Of a DNA stretch of 64,000 nucleotides, positions 32,341 through 43,950 are shown in pieces (within the stretch, counting starts at the first letter, position 1; the number at the start of each line of letters is the position of its first letter). Location: positions 10,552,501 through 10,616,500 of the forward strand of contig JAGTTD010000008.1 of the NCBI GenBank assembly GCA_018398585.1, given 5' to 3'. Below the pieces are notes generated by a model that was given only the letters and a program-made list of their open reading frames with translations, had not been told where the DNA came from and did not search any database. A program made the position numbers and the translations under genes. This stretch comes from Simmondsia chinensis. Lineage: Eukaryota; Streptophyta; Magnoliopsida; Caryophyllales; Simmondsiaceae.

Positions 32341-33400
32341 TGGCCTAGGAGGCCATTTCCTCGGCACTTTTCCATGTGCATATAACACAAAGAAGGGAGT
32401 TGGAACTCTTTGACTTAAGAGCAGCACCAGCAAAAACGGAGGAACAAAGGGCTGAAATTCAATACCCCCTCTTTAAGGTTGATTTGGGCTTGATAGAAGA
32501 CCCAAGGCCTACTTATTTGAGCACTGTACTTTTCGAGGAGCAAAGGGAGAAGTATTTGACATTGCTTCATGAATTTAGGGACTGCTTTACTTGGGACCAT
32601 CACGAGATAGTGGCCTAAATTGAAAGGTGGTTGAGCATAAGCTTCTTATCAGGCCATGCTTGAGGCCTAGGGAAGGATTTTCCAAGAAGTTATCGATTAG
32701 GTGAAGGAAGAGATCGAAAGACTCTTAAAGGCCAAATTTATCAGAATTGCTAGATATGTTAAGTGGCTGGCAAATCTCATTCCTGTCATTAAAAAGAATG
32801 GCAAGATTAGGGTCTATATTGATTTTAGATATCTAAACACAACCACCCCAAAGGATGAATATCGAATGCCTATTGTTGATGTGCTCTTTGACTCAGCCTC
32901 AATGCATAAGGTCTTTATGGATGGCTACTATGGGTATCACCAAGTTATGATCGTTTCGGAAGATACCAACATGAAAACATTTGGATGTCCTAGATCAATA
33001 GGGACATTCGAGTGGGTGGCTAGGCCATTTGGTTTAAAGAATACTGGTGGCACCTACTAGAAAGCCATGAACACTATTTTTCATGACATAATTGCCAAGA
33101 CCATTTTAGTCTATATCGATGATATCATGGTCAAATCCAAATCCCAAGTCAAACACTTGGAATACTTGCGGGGTGTATTCCTTAGAATGAGGATGCATAA
33201 CCTTAAGATGATTCCTTTGAAATGTGCTTATGGCATGCAAGCTGGAAACTTTCTTGGTTTTCTAGTGCACCAAAGGGGCATCAAGGTTGATATTAATAAA
33301 ATTAAGGGCATTCCACCAGCCAAACCGTCTTTGGAAAAAAAAAAAAAAAAAAAAAAGAGTATCAATGCTTCCTTAGGTACGTCAATTATCTAACGCGCTT
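32341..33400 (+). pseudogene. Tat-type reverse transcriptase pseudogene
   Basis: After a linker (32376-32618), a stop near 32617 and another just before 32701, RT reads VKEEIERLLKAKFIRIARYV (32701), WLANLIPVIKKNGKIRVYID (32767) and FRYLNTTTPKDEYRMPI. DGYYGYHQVM follows at about 32920 and RPFGLKNTGGTY at 33022-33057, then a stop. The catalytic block is intact as ILVYIDDIMVKSKSQ near 33105-33150. A run of 21-22 A at 33337-33358 shifts the frame and ends the ORF. Confidence 0.88.
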
Positions 33401-34530
33401 AATCTCGGATGTTGTAGGAAAATTAAAAATCTTCTCTCCACTGCCGAGGCTCAAGTCTGAGAAGGAGTTCAAGTGGAATATCCACATCAAGCAGCTTTGA
33501 ATGCCGTCAAGGAATACTTAATTAGGGGGCCAATACTTATTCCACCGAAATAGGGCAAGCCTTTGATGATCTATGTCTTTGCTTATGAGGAGTCTATTGG
33601 TTGTTTTCTTGTTTAAGGAAATGAGCAAGGGTTTTGAACAAGCTGTGTTCTACCTTAGCCATTCCCTAATTTAATGTGAAACAAGATATTCCTCAATTTA
33701 GAAATTCTGCATGTCATTATTCTATGCATCAGCAAAATTGAGACACTACTTCTTAGCGTTTACTATATATGTAGTTTCCCAAACAAATGTCCTTATAGAC
33801 ATGCTAGATAGACCATTTTTGAAGGCAAGACTAAACAAGTGAAGTATAGCTCTACTTCAATTTGAGTTTTTTTACTTTTCATCAGATTCTGTAAAGGGAC
33901 AAGCCTTAGTAGACTTTTTGGCTGACCACCCAAAAATTCATACTGGCTTAAATGATAAGCCAAACCAACTTCTAGTAGTAGAAATTGTTCATGTGAAACT
34001 ATTCTTTGATGGTTCAAGGTCCAATTGAAGTGCTGGAGTTGAGGTTGGTGTAAAATCCCCTACTACGAACATCACAAAATGGGCTGTCACTTTGGTTGGT
34101 AAATGTACTAACAACATGGCAAATAATGAGGCATTGACAATAGGCTTTTAAACTCACCTAGATATGCAAGTCCTCAATGTTATCATTAAAGGAGATTTGC
34201 AGTTGGCAATTTGCCAAGTGAAAGGAGAATTTCAATGTTTAAATGATACCTTAAATCGATATTTATCACTATTGCAAACGCTATTAAGTAAATTTGAGGG
34301 AGTCTAGTTGGAACGTATTCCCAAGGAACATAAAAAGGCAGCCAATGACTTAGCTGAGTTGACATTAGGATACAAATTGCCCAGAACTTGGTGTGAAGAA
34401 ACCGTGGTCATCAAGTCTAAGGTTCTTGATCCTAACATCGAGTACACTGAGTCTTTCAATCTTGAGAGTGAAGACACACCAAGTAAACACATGGGCGCTT
34501 TGAGGCAATTCAAACTATCATGAGTCAACA
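33400..34530 (+). pseudogene. Tat-type RNase H pseudogene
   Basis: Traces in shifting frames: MANNEALTIGF near 34120 (the NNEAEYEALI block), VIIKGDLQLAICQVKGEFQC near 34180, LQTLLSKFEGV near 34275 and, in the ORF at 34308-34523, ERIPKEHKKAANDLAELTLG. The last corresponds to the RNase H tail also seen, on the other strand, at 10233-10780. Stops and frameshifts are frequent, especially in 33400-33950. Confidence 0.75.
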
Positions 34531-34689
34531 AGAGGATTACAAAAAAGCCTTTAACGGATTACTTTAGGAACTCTCAAGGCTACACTAGGTACGTAAAGAT
34601 GGAAATTAGAGCTCACATATTCCATCTGGATGATGAGTTTCGAGAGTTATATAAAAAGAATGTTAGTGGAGTGCCTCTCAAGTGCCTTG

Positions 34690-35274
34690 ACATTGACTAA
34701 GCAATTCTAATGACGATAAAAGCCCATGAGGGCATCTGCTGATCTCATCTAGTTGGCAACGAAATGAATTGGCTCATGAGGCAATAAGGCTACTATTGGC
34801 CATTAATGATAGATGACTACATAAAGTATGCCAAGGGGTGCAGAGCATGCCAGAGACATGGTCATGTGCCCAAAATCTCTGCCACCGAGATGCATACTAT
34901 TGTTAAACCATATCCATTTAGAGGTGGGGCAATGGATATCATAGGGAGATATTAACCCTCGTTCTAGTTAATAACATGCTTATATTCCTGTGGCCACTGA
35001 CTATTTCCAAAAATGGGAAGACGCTAAGCCATATATGAACATCAATTATCAGGATATGATTGACTTCATTGAAGAATGCATCCTATGGTTGTTTGGTATC
35101 CCAGAAACCATTACAGTGTACCCATCTATAGTGTTTAATGAAGTTGATGTCAAGGAGTTCACCAAGAGTTTCAGCATAGAAATTTTGAACTAAACCCCTA
35201 ACTATCCTCAAGCCAATTGCGGCTGAGTTAACAAATAAGATCTTAAAGGCCAACATAGAAAAGATGATTGAGGA
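34690..35274 (+). pseudogene. Tat-type integrase pseudogene, N-terminal half
   Basis: The zinc-binding module appears as AHEGIC near 34722 and GCRACQRHGHVPKIS near 34840-34880. The core begins at GGAMDIIG (about 34925), PVATDYFQKWEDAKPY (about 34987) and then FGIPETITVYPSIVFNEV (35092-35145). In the last, the usual SDNG-x-F is lost, so the second catalytic Asp is missing. The element is interrupted at 35274 in the wording EKMIED, and the same sentence resumes at 43951. Confidence 0.85.
35270..35274. repeat. Target duplication, left (GAGGA)
   Basis: GAGGA precedes the left copia LTR; AAGGA follows the right LTR at 43951-43955. One mismatch in five. Confidence 0.7.
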
Positions 35275-36756
35275 TGAAGGTCCAAATAGCAACCGAAGAG
35301 GGGGGATGAATTAGGTTCTTTAGTGATAAATGAAAATTTAAATTTATGAACCAAAAATTTAATTAAAAGCTAAAAAATAAATGTCAAATGAAAAAGATAA
35401 AAACAAAAATGAAAGGGAAGCACAAAGATTTTTATAGTGGTTCACTTCCAAACCAGATGTTAGTCCACTTCTCAAGTAACTACTCTTAGTCATTTGAGCC
35501 TTTAACTAAGCTCAATGATCCTTTTTAAAAACAGGCTCAAGATCCAACCTTTACAACCGGTCTTTTTATACGTAGGCTCAAGACCAACCTTTTACTGCCG
35601 ATCCTTTTGTAGCCGTAGGCTCAGGATCCAACCTTTACAATGCAACAAATTTGAATAAAGCAACAAAAAAATTAAAGCACACAAATTATTCACTCTTTCA
35701 AAGTGAATTGACACTTGATTAAGCTTAACCAAAGCTAAGAATATGCCAATAAAGCTCAAAGATCAACAATAAGAGAACAAGTGAAGCTCTAATAAAAGTT
35801 TTAAACAAAACTTAAGAACAAACCTTTAAAGCGTAGGTATGTAAGAAAACTTTTTATCAAATAATGCTTAGAGAGTATTAGATTATTCCAACCAAAGCAT
35901 TCAAGCCTTATTTATAGGAAAATGAGGGCCAATAGGACGTTCAAAAAGTTGGGAAAAGGTTTTGGAAAGAAATCCAGTCAAAAGTAGCCGTTTTGAGCTT
36001 TTTCAGTCTGTGTGTCGACACAAAGCAACTCTTGGTGGCTACTATAAGCATGTGTGTCCGCACATACCATCTGTGTGTTGACACTTAGCCTAACCGGGTC
36101 CATTTACACGTTTTGATCAATTTGCTTGATTGGTGGGATACTTTTATCATATTTCCTAAGTAAAAAAATTGATTGTTGGATTGCTATATTTTTCAATTTT
36201 TTTGAATTTATTTTCCCACTTAACTTTGATCATAAAAATGATCGGTTCTATAAATTTTGCTAAGTCATCAATCATTAAAATTTTATCTTTATTTGATTTG
36301 ATCATACTTTTCAAAGTACCAATCTGAAAAAATATTTTAATTGATAAGGTAGATTGGTTTAATTTTGACTTGAATATTTTTTAAATAAAATTTGATAAAT
36401 CAACTTTCTGAAATATTTTTCAAAAACATTTTTGTAAAAGCATCACATATCAATATTGAGACATGGACTCACTTGATATATCCTGATCCTATGTCCTAGA
36501 CAATAAAAATAAATAACTTCAGAACCCTCGAACTCGGATCATGTTCTCTTCATTTTGGATGAATCTTCTCTTCAAGTTTTATCTCATTTCCTCTTGATTT
36601 ATCATCTTTTAGAAAGCTTCATATCCATGATTAATCTTGATGTTCCTAGCTTTCTTATAAGTCACTTAAAAACAAGATTAGAATAATTTAAATCCCATGA
36701 CTCACTAAATGGTTGTTATCATCAAAATTACAATAATATTGGCTTTAGGGCCAACA
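35275..36756 (-). repeat. Left LTR (3' LTR) of SIRE-like element
   Basis: It starts TGAAGGTCC and ends GGGCCAACA on the plus strand, so on the minus strand the LTR runs TGTTGGCCC...GGACCTTCA. It carries GTGTCGACAC-type short palindromes near 36009-36085. It aligns with 42480-43950. Confidence 0.9.
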
Positions 36757-36771
36757 ATCTCCCCCTTTTTT
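36757..36771 (-). other. Polypurine tract of SIRE-like element
   Basis: The minus strand reads AAAAAAGGGGGAGAT directly before the TG of the 3' LTR. Confidence 0.8.
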
Positions 36772-37670
36772 ATGAAGACAAACATTTGGTGTTTTGTCTT
36801 GGAAATGTGAAAGTTGAAGTATATATTTCACCATAAAAGTATTCACTTATTGAAGCATACACATGACTATGAACTTATGGAGCAATGTATATCATGATTA
36901 AGGTTCGAACTCAATTGCTCCCCCTACGTTGATGCATTTTATGAATCATTTTTTAACATTTCTCAATCAAGCACATAACTATGCATGAATATTACACACC
37001 AATTTTTCTCCCCCTTTGTCATCAACAAAAGCACAAGATGAGGGATAGAAAATGTCAGCACAAGCATAAATAAACACAAGGATGAATCATAACATTGCAA
37101 CACTGAAAGTATAGTGTTTGTACAATAATAATGATGCAGCTCCAAGATTTATTTTCTTTTCCTTTTTTTTTTGGAAAAGATGAGTTTTTGACAAAAATTG
37201 AAGGTTTTGATGTTGAAATGTGATTAGAAACATGATTTTTGGAAGAAATTTGAAGGAAAAAGATGGTTTTTGGAGAAAATTTGAAGGAAAAGTGTTGGGG
37301 TTTGACAGAGAAAGAGAAAGAGAGAGTGTTGAAGATGAATAAAGAGGGGTTAAGATTGGGATGTGAAAGAAAAAAAAGGTTCTTTTTTTTCTTTGTGCGT
37401 CGACACACACTATCTGTGTTTCGACACACAGATGTAGAGTAGCGGTATTGCTGCTCTGTGTGTCAACACACAGATTTTGTGTCTCGACACATAGAAGACA
37501 GAACTGCGATCTATTTCTGTGTGTGTTTGTGTGTTTTTTTTTATTTAATATTTTTAAAAATGGGTCCAAGTTCCTATATCTATGAATTGGATAAGAATAC
37601 TTGGTCCATTGGAGCTCTTTTATGATGAGTATTAAAACTCAATTTTTAATGCAAATGACTCATGTATGCA
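36772..37670 (-). other. 3' region of SIRE-like element with palindrome cluster
   Basis: A 160-codon minus-strand ORF (37087-37569) and a 124-codon overlapping ORF are Phe/Ser/Lys-rich. The first half of the longer one repeats C-V-E/D-T-Q words, created by DNA palindromes of the GTGTCGACAC kind at 37396-37490. Some SIRE elements carry an extra envelope-like ORF here, but no membrane segment or similarity supports one in this copy. Confidence 0.45.
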
Positions 37671-37677
37671 ATCATGG

Positions 37678-38865
37678 TCAAGATGATAGATTACTCGTGC
37701 TAACTTTACTTCTAATGTTGCGAAATATTTCTTCACCTAGAGGTTTAGTAAAAATGTCCGCTAATTGGTCATTGGTGGGAACAAATTTTACCATGACATC
37801 TCCATTGAGTAGATGATCACGAATGAAATGATGTCGAACCTCAATATTCTTTGTTCTTGAATGTTGAGTTGGGTTTTTAGTTAGACATATAGCACTAGTG
37901 TTATCACACATTATGGGAGCATGGTCAATATGAATGCTATAGTCATTTAATAGGTGCATCAACCATAACATTTGAGCACAACAACTACCACATGCAACAT
38001 ATCCGGCCTCCACTATGGATAAAGCAACGGTATTTTTCTTTTTGCTAAACCATGATACCAAAGCGTGACCAAGGAATTGACAAGTACCACTAGTAAAATT
38101 GCGGTTCACTTTGTATCCGGCAAAATCTGCATCACTATATCCAACTAAATGGAAGAAATCACTTATACGGTAAAATATGCCTAAAGCATGAGTACCAACT
38201 AGGTATCGAAATATTCTTTTTACAACATATAGATGAGATTCCTTAGGACATGCTTGAAATCTAGCACTTAAACATACGCTGAACAGTATATCAGGTCTAC
38301 TAGCGATAAGGTAAAAAAGGGATCTGATCATACCTCGATATAACTTTTGGTCCACCTTTTTACCTTTTTCATCCATATCTAACTTAAGAGTTGAGCTTAT
38401 TGGTGTTGCTATTGCCTTGGAATTTTCCATGCCAAATTTCTTGATCATTTCCTTTATGTACTTGACTTGGTTGATGAAAATTCCATTCTTGCCTTTCTTG
38501 ATTTGTAATCCAAGGAAGTAGGTGGGTTCTCCCATCATAGTTATAAGATTTGCAAATTCTTCACAAGGAGATGGATTAGTAGTACCAAATACTATATCAT
38601 CCACATAAATCTGTACGATAAGAATGCCATGTTTAGAGTGTTTGATAAAAAGTGTAGTGTCAACGTTTCCTCTTGAAAATCCATTTTGCATTAAAAAAGA
38701 ACTCAATCTCTCATACCAAGCTCTAGGAGTTTTTTTCAATCCATAGAGTGCCTTTTTAAGTTTGAAAACATGATTGGGAAATTTTTCATCCTCAAATCCA
38801 GGTGGTTGTTCAACATAAACCTCTTCTTCAATAAGACCATTTAAAAATGCACTTTTAACACCCAT
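37678..38865 (-). pseudogene. copia RT (C-terminal part) and RNase H, 395-codon open frame
   Basis: This is the longest clean pol stretch. It begins inside RT at VKSAFLNGLIEEEVYVEQPP and has GFEDEKFPNHVFKLKKALYG and LIVQIYVDDIVFG, so the catalytic YVDD is intact (about 38620-38590). The RNase H start YSDADFAGYKVNRNF and the CDNTSAICL block retain their Asp residues, while the usual E-A-E-Y block is EAGY. The Met at 38865 is an internal residue of RT, not a true start; upstream RT and the integrase continue on the minus strand beyond a region with stops. RNase H ends at FTKPLGEE near 37730. Confidence 0.9.
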
Positions 38866-39480
38866 TTGAAAAAGTTTGAAATCTTTAAATGAAACAAATG
38901 CACATAAGAGTCTAATAGCTTCTACCCTAGCAACGGGAGCAAAGGTTTCCTCGCAGCCTATACCTTCTTCCTAGTTATAGACTTTAACTACCAACCTTGC
39001 CTTATTTCTTACCACATTTCCTTCCTCATCCTTTTTGTTGTGGTAGACTCACTTGGTACCTATGACTTGATCTTGGGGTCTATCTACAAGTTCCCATACA
39101 TCACTTCTCTTGAATTGTTTGAGCTTTTCCTCCTTTGCCATTATCCAATTTGCGTCATTAAGAGTTTCTTTTATGTTCGTGACTCTTCAAGAGAGATGAA
39201 TGCCGCTAAATGACAATATTCTATTAATGCGTGCCTAGTTTTTACACCTTGAGAGGGATCTCCAATGATTTGACTTGTTAGGTGATCCTTCAAGTATTTC
39301 CAATCTCATGGTAAGTTTTCTTCTTTAGATTCCACATTTTGAGTATCTCCTTTTGATTCATTCATTTAAGCATTAGATATAACCTTTTCTTGCTTATTGG
39401 ATGAGTTTGTGATGTTTATTGGTTTGATTACTATATCATCATCATCACAAGGAGTTCTAGAGGACAAGACATTAGTTTCA
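38866..39480 (-). pseudogene. copia RT N-terminal remnant
   Basis: The minus-strand translation gives LLCAFVSFKDFKLFQ next to 38865, then upstream VVRNKARLVVK, VYHNKKDEEGN and ANWIMAKEEKLKQFKRSDVW at about 39155-39100, the usual start of copia RT (W-x-AM-x-EEL-x-FE). Stops separate the pieces. It continues into 37678-38865 with one frame change. Confidence 0.8.
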
Positions 39481-40350
39481 TCAAAAACTACATTTATAGA
39501 CTCTTCTACAACCTTTGTCTTTTTATTATGGACTCTGTATGCTTTGCATGTTGAAGAGTATTCAATAAAAATACATTCATCAACTCGTGAATCAAATTTT
39601 CCAAGATTTGTTTTGCCATTGTTGTGAATGAAGCATTTGCACCCAAAAGTTTAAAATATGTAATGTTCGGCTTTCTATCTTTATACAGTTCAAATAGTGT
39701 TTTCATTAAAATTGGTCTTATCAAAGCTTGATTTAAAATGTAGCAACCGGTCTTGATGGCTTCGGCCTAAAAAGATTTAGGCAAGTTATTTTCACAATTC
39801 ATTGTTCTTGCCCTTTCTTCAAGAGTTCTATTTTTTCTTTCAACCACTCCATTTTGTTAAGGAGTTCGAGGTACCGAAAAATTGTGATCAATTCCAAAGT
39901 AATCACAATAAATGTCAAAATCATCATTTTCAAATTCCTTCCATGATCACTTCTAACCGAAACAATTTTCAAATCGTTTTCATTTTGTACCTTTGTATAG
40001 AATTTTTCAAATTTGTCAAATGCTTCACTCTTATGAGAAAGGAATAGGACCCAAGTCAAGCTGGAGTAATCATCAACAATTACAAGTCCATATCGCTTTC
40101 CACTAAGGCTCAAATGACGAGTAGGACCAAACAAGTCTATATGTAAGAGTTCAAGATGCCTTGATGTTAAAACTACATTCTTGGGTTTGAATGACGATCT
40201 AGTTTGTTTGCCATATTGACATGCATCACAAATATGATTTTTTTTCAAATTTTAGCTTTGGTGAACCTCTAACAATATCACTTTTTTGAAAGTTTTGCAA
40301 TTAAATCCAAACTAACATGTCCAAATCTTCTGTGCCAAATCTAATGATCA
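39481..40350 (-). pseudogene. copia integrase pseudogene
   Basis: The ORF at 39799-40248 begins HICDACQYGKQTRSSF, the second half of the zinc domain. LELLHIDLFGPTRHLSLSGK and YGLVIVDDYSSLTWVLFL carry the first core Asp, and VSVRSDHGRNL the second, with the usual G-G-E-F degraded. The preceding GAG-pre-integrase block (WHRRFGHVSLDLIAKLSKK) lies near 40345-40280 with a stop between. The C-terminal part is frameshifted and reaches about 39500. Confidence 0.85.
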
Positions 40351-40760
40351 TTTTCATCCAAGACACTAAAACATTTTAATGAGTCTACACAATCAAGATT
40401 AATCATATAGACATTTTCACATCATGGACCAACAAGCAAAATTTCATTTGTTTTAGCATGTTTAACTATGCATCTAAATGATGCAAAGTTCACACAATAG
40501 TCTTTATCACATAATTGACTAATGCTTAGCAAGCTGTACTTAAGACCTTCGACAAGTAAGACATCTTCAATGCAAGGAGATGAGTTAGAAGTAACATTAC
40601 CGATACCAATTATGTTTCCTTCCTTATTGTCTCCAAAGGTGACACTTCCTTTTCTCGGCATTAGTGAAGTGAACTTGGATTTATCTCCGGTCATGTGTCC
40701 TGAGCAATCACTATTCAAGTACCACTTTTGTTTTTTGCTTTGGATTTTCATACATATCAC
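40351..40760 (-). pseudogene. copia protease with altered active site
   Basis: The ORF at 40422-40760 reads KWYLNSDCSGHMTGD where intact copies have WYLDSGCS-x-HMTGD, so the catalytic Asp is Asn and the next Gly is Asp. The rest is well kept: GNIIGIGNV, YSLLSISQLCDKDYCVNF. Loss of the catalytic Asp would abolish Gag-Pol processing even without other lesions. Minus-strand order is gag extension, protease, integrase. Confidence 0.88.
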
Positions 40761-40763
40761 AAT

Positions 40764-41387
40764 TCAAACACATTTACGTACCCAAATTTTCTTGGGTCCT
40801 TTGTTGTTAGCTTTTACATTTGGTGGTCGAGATCCTTTTGGGGCCCAAACCATCTTTGTCATTTTCAAATTTCTTTTCAAAGAACATTGGTAAATGATTT
40901 GCCCATGATCACCACAACAGTTGCACTTTATAGAGTTTATTAAAGGTGATGAGGCTTTAACAAAAAGAACATTCAAATTTTTCTTTTGGACATTTCCATT
41001 ATAACTTATTCTTTCTTTATTATAAATTGGCTTTTGAGATGCAAGAATTTTGTCTTCAAAAAATTTGTCTTCCTCGGATTTTCCTTTCTCATTTTCTTTT
41101 AAAGTATGAAGTGTTTCTTCCAATGATTTCTTTTCATTTGTTAATTTAATGATCTCATTATTTAAAGGCTCGTTCTTTTTCTTTAGCAATTCATTTTCAA
41201 GTTCAAGCACCAAACATTGTTTTGAATCCTTTTCCAATCCCATCTTTTTAAGAGCTTTTACAAAAGTGCTATGTTGTTTTTTCAATTTTTTATATTTCTC
41301 ATATAACTCTTGAAAACCAACCACAAGTTCATCATAAGGCAGATTGTTTACCTCATCCTCTTCAACGCTTTCGTCATCAATAGCCAT
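40764..41387 (-). pseudogene. Gag extension with coiled coil, SIRE type
   Basis: A 207-codon open frame. Residues about 1-100 are acidic then strongly heptad-like (YDELVVGFQELYEKYKKLKK, LELENELLKKKNEPLNNEII). A CCHC-like motif follows (CNCCGDHGQIIYQCSLK) and the ORF ends NKGPKKIWVRK. In SIRE/Maximus copia elements a long coiled-coil Gag tail and a second zinc motif ending in KKIWVPK lie at this place. The frame differs from that of the upstream gag ORF, so a frameshift near 41400 separates them. Confidence 0.82.
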
Positions 41388-41401
41388 GAGACAAAAGTTA
41401 G

Positions 41402-42421
41402 CTACTTCCTCTTCACTTGCTTCATTGGAGTCATCGTCGCTACCTCCCCAAGCCGCAAAAGCTTTATTCCGTTCTTCCTTTTTGTCCTTTTTTTTTTTTT
41501 TTTGAGTTTGTTGAAGAACTTCTTATTCTTTAGCTTGGAACAATCTCTTTTAAGATGTCTAATTTCTCCACACTCATAGAAAGTTGGTTTATCTTTGGAG
41601 GAAGATGAACCCCTTCCAAAGTTTTTCTTAAATCTTTTCTTTTCAAGACGTTTGTAAAATCTTTTTGCTAACAGAACAACTTCATCATCACCTTCATCAC
41701 TTTCCTCACTTAGAGATAATTTAAATACTATGTCTTTGTTTTTATTTTGTTTTTCCTCTTCTTTAAACTCTTCCATGTCAATCTCATGGGTCATGAGATT
41801 TCCAATTATTTGATCAACTTTATAAGTAGAGAGGTTATGAGCTTCCCGAATAGCAGTAACCTTAGATTGCCATGAAATAGGGAGACATCGAAGAATTTTA
41901 CTAACTTGCTCCTCTTTTAAATACATTTTTCCAAGAGCTTGGAGTTCGTTTCTAATATCCGAAAATCCCGCGTACATCTCCTTTATTGATTCCTCCGGTT
42001 TCATTTTGAAAAATTCGTAAGCTCTTACCAACATATTTATTTTGGAAGATTTAACTTGATCTGTACCTTCAAAGGTGACCTCTAGCTAGTCCCAAATTTC
42101 TTTTGCCGATTGACAACCGAACACATGGTTAAAGAAATTTGGGGCAATTACACATAAGAGCTGATAATGAGCTTTTGCATTTTTTGCAAGTTTTTCTTTG
42201 TCATCTTACATAAGCTCATTTTCTTCTTTTTCAATGGTTTTCTGACCTTGTTTCTTTGAGGGTACGGAATCACCATTTTTTGTAATAAGCCCTAAGTCGA
42301 AATCAATGGATGTAATATAAAGTCTCATTCTTAGCTTCCAATAGGGAAAATTTTCCCCATCAAAAAGAGAAGGCTTGTTGGTCGATTGACCCTTGGCTAA
42401 GATTGGAGTGAAAGTTTCCAT
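41402..42421 (-). pseudogene. copia gag pseudogene (DUF4219/UBN2 type)
   Basis: A single frame from METFTPILAKGQSTNKPSLF at 42421, with two in-frame stops (at about 42206 and near 42089). GENFPYWKLRMRLYI is the N-terminal DUF4219-type block, and LVRAYEFFKMKPEESIKEMY and QVSKILRCLPISWQSKVTAI the UBN2-type block. The knuckle reads FYECGEIRHLKRDC near 41580-41540, so the first Cys of C-x2-C-x4-H-x4-C is Phe. A poly-A/T run at 41491-41506 precedes the frame change into the Gag extension. Confidence 0.88.
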
Positions 42422-42465
42422 AGCATCACTTTAAGGTTGTTAGACCCAAAAAGAATAGAGCACAG

Positions 42466-42478
42466 ACTCTGATACCAA
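42466..42478 (-). other. PBS of SIRE-like element (tRNA-iMet)
   Basis: The minus strand reads TTGGTATCAGAGTC next to the 5' LTR. It is complementary to initiator tRNA-Met with one change. Confidence 0.85.
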
Positions 42479-42479
42479 T

Positions 42480-43950
42480 TGAAGGTCCAAATAGCAACCT
42501 AAGAGGGGGGTGAATTAGGTTCTTTAGTGATAAATGAAAATTTAAATTTATGAACCAAAACATTAATTAAAAGCTAAACAATAGATGTCAAATGAAAAAG
42601 ATAAAGACAAAAATAAAAGGGATGCACAACGATTTTTATAGTAGTTCACTTCCAAACCGGAAGCTAATGCACTTCTCAAGTAACTACTCTTAGTCACTTT
42701 AGCCTTTAACTAAGCTCGATGATTCTGTTAAAAAAAGGCTCAGAATCCAATTTTTAAAGCTGGTCTTTTTTTACGTAGGCTCAAGACCAACCTTTTACAA
42801 CCAATCCTTTTGTAACCGATCCAACTTTTACAATGCAACAAATATGAATAAAGCAATAAAAGAATTAAAGCACTCAAAGTCTGCACTCTTTCAAAAGTAA
42901 ATTGACACTTAATCAAGCTTAGCCAAAGCAAAGGACATGCCAATAAAGCTCAAATATCAACAATAAGAGAACAAGTGATGCTCTAATAAAAGTTTTAAAC
43001 AAACTTTAAAACAAACCTTTAAAGCACAAGTGTATAAGAGAACTTTTTGTGAAAGAATGCTGAGAGAGTACTGGATTATTTTAACCAAAGCATTCAAGCC
43101 CAATTTATAGGCAAATGAGGGCCAATAAGATGTTCAAAAAGTTGGGAAAAGGTTTTGGAAAGAAATGAAGTCAAAAGTAGTCGTTTTGAGCTTTTTCAGT
43201 CTATGTGTCAACACACAGTAGCTCTTGGTTGCTACTGTAAGCTTGTGTGTCAACACATGCCATCTGTGTGTCAACGCTCAGCCTACTTGGGTACATTTAC
43301 ACGTTTTGATCAATTTATTTGATTGGTGGGACACTTTTATCGCATTTCTTAAGTTAAAAAATTGATTGATTGATTACTATATTTGTTCAATTTTTTTTAA
43401 AATTTATTTCCCACTTAACTTTGATCATAAAAATGATTGGTTCTATAACTCATGCTAAATCATCACCCATTAAAATTTTATCTTTATTTGATTTGATCAT
43501 AATTTTCAAAATACCAATTTGAAAAAATATTTTAATTGATAAGCTAGATTGGTTTAATTTTGACTTGAATATTTTCCAAATAAAATTTGATAAATCAACT
43601 TTCTGAAATATTTTTTAGAAAATTTTTGTAAGAGCATCACATATCAATATTGAGACTTGAATTCAATTTATATATCCCGATCCTAAGACCTAGACAACAA
43701 AAATAAATAACTTTAGGATGCTTGGACTCGGATCACGTTCTCTTCAATTTGGATGAATCTTCTCTTCAGCTTTTATCTCTTTTCCTCTTGATTTATCATC
43801 TTTTGGAGAGCTTCGTATCCATGATTAATCTTGATGTTCCTAGCTTTCTCATAAGTCACTTAAAAACAAGATTAGAGTAATTTAAATACCATGACTCACT
43901 AATTGGTTGTTATCATCAAAATTACAATAATATTAGCTTTAGGGCCAACA
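42480..43950 (-). repeat. Right LTR (5' LTR) of SIRE-like element
   Basis: It starts TGAAGGTCC and ends GGGCCAACA on the plus strand. It aligns with 35275-36756, including the palindrome block at about 43200-43285, where several CG are CA or TG. Confidence 0.92.

Larger units (their letters stand above)
35275..43950 (-). mobile_element. SIRE-like Ty1/copia element, complete but inactivated
   Basis: Length is 8.7 kb with two LTRs of about 1.48 kb (35275-36756 and 42480-43950), a PBS at 42466-42478, a PPT at 36757-36771 and a 5-bp duplication with one mismatch. On the minus strand it encodes gag, a long coiled-coil Gag extension, protease, integrase, RT and RNase H in copia order. The coiled-coil plus second CCHC-like motif and KKIWV wording after gag suggest the SIRE/Maximus lineage. 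The LTRs differ at about five substitutions plus one indel in their first 120 bases. It is inserted in the integrase of Tat element 2. Confidence 0.92.

Noticed and set aside
37087..37569. Possible envelope-like ORF of the SIRE-like element
   Set aside because: The position fits, but there is no signal peptide, membrane helix or recognisable similarity, and much of it is palindrome-derived repeat or poly-Lys/Ser sequence.
39397..41579. Several plus-strand ORFs of 70-120 codons
   Set aside because: All are antisense to the SIRE-like gag and pol on the minus strand.
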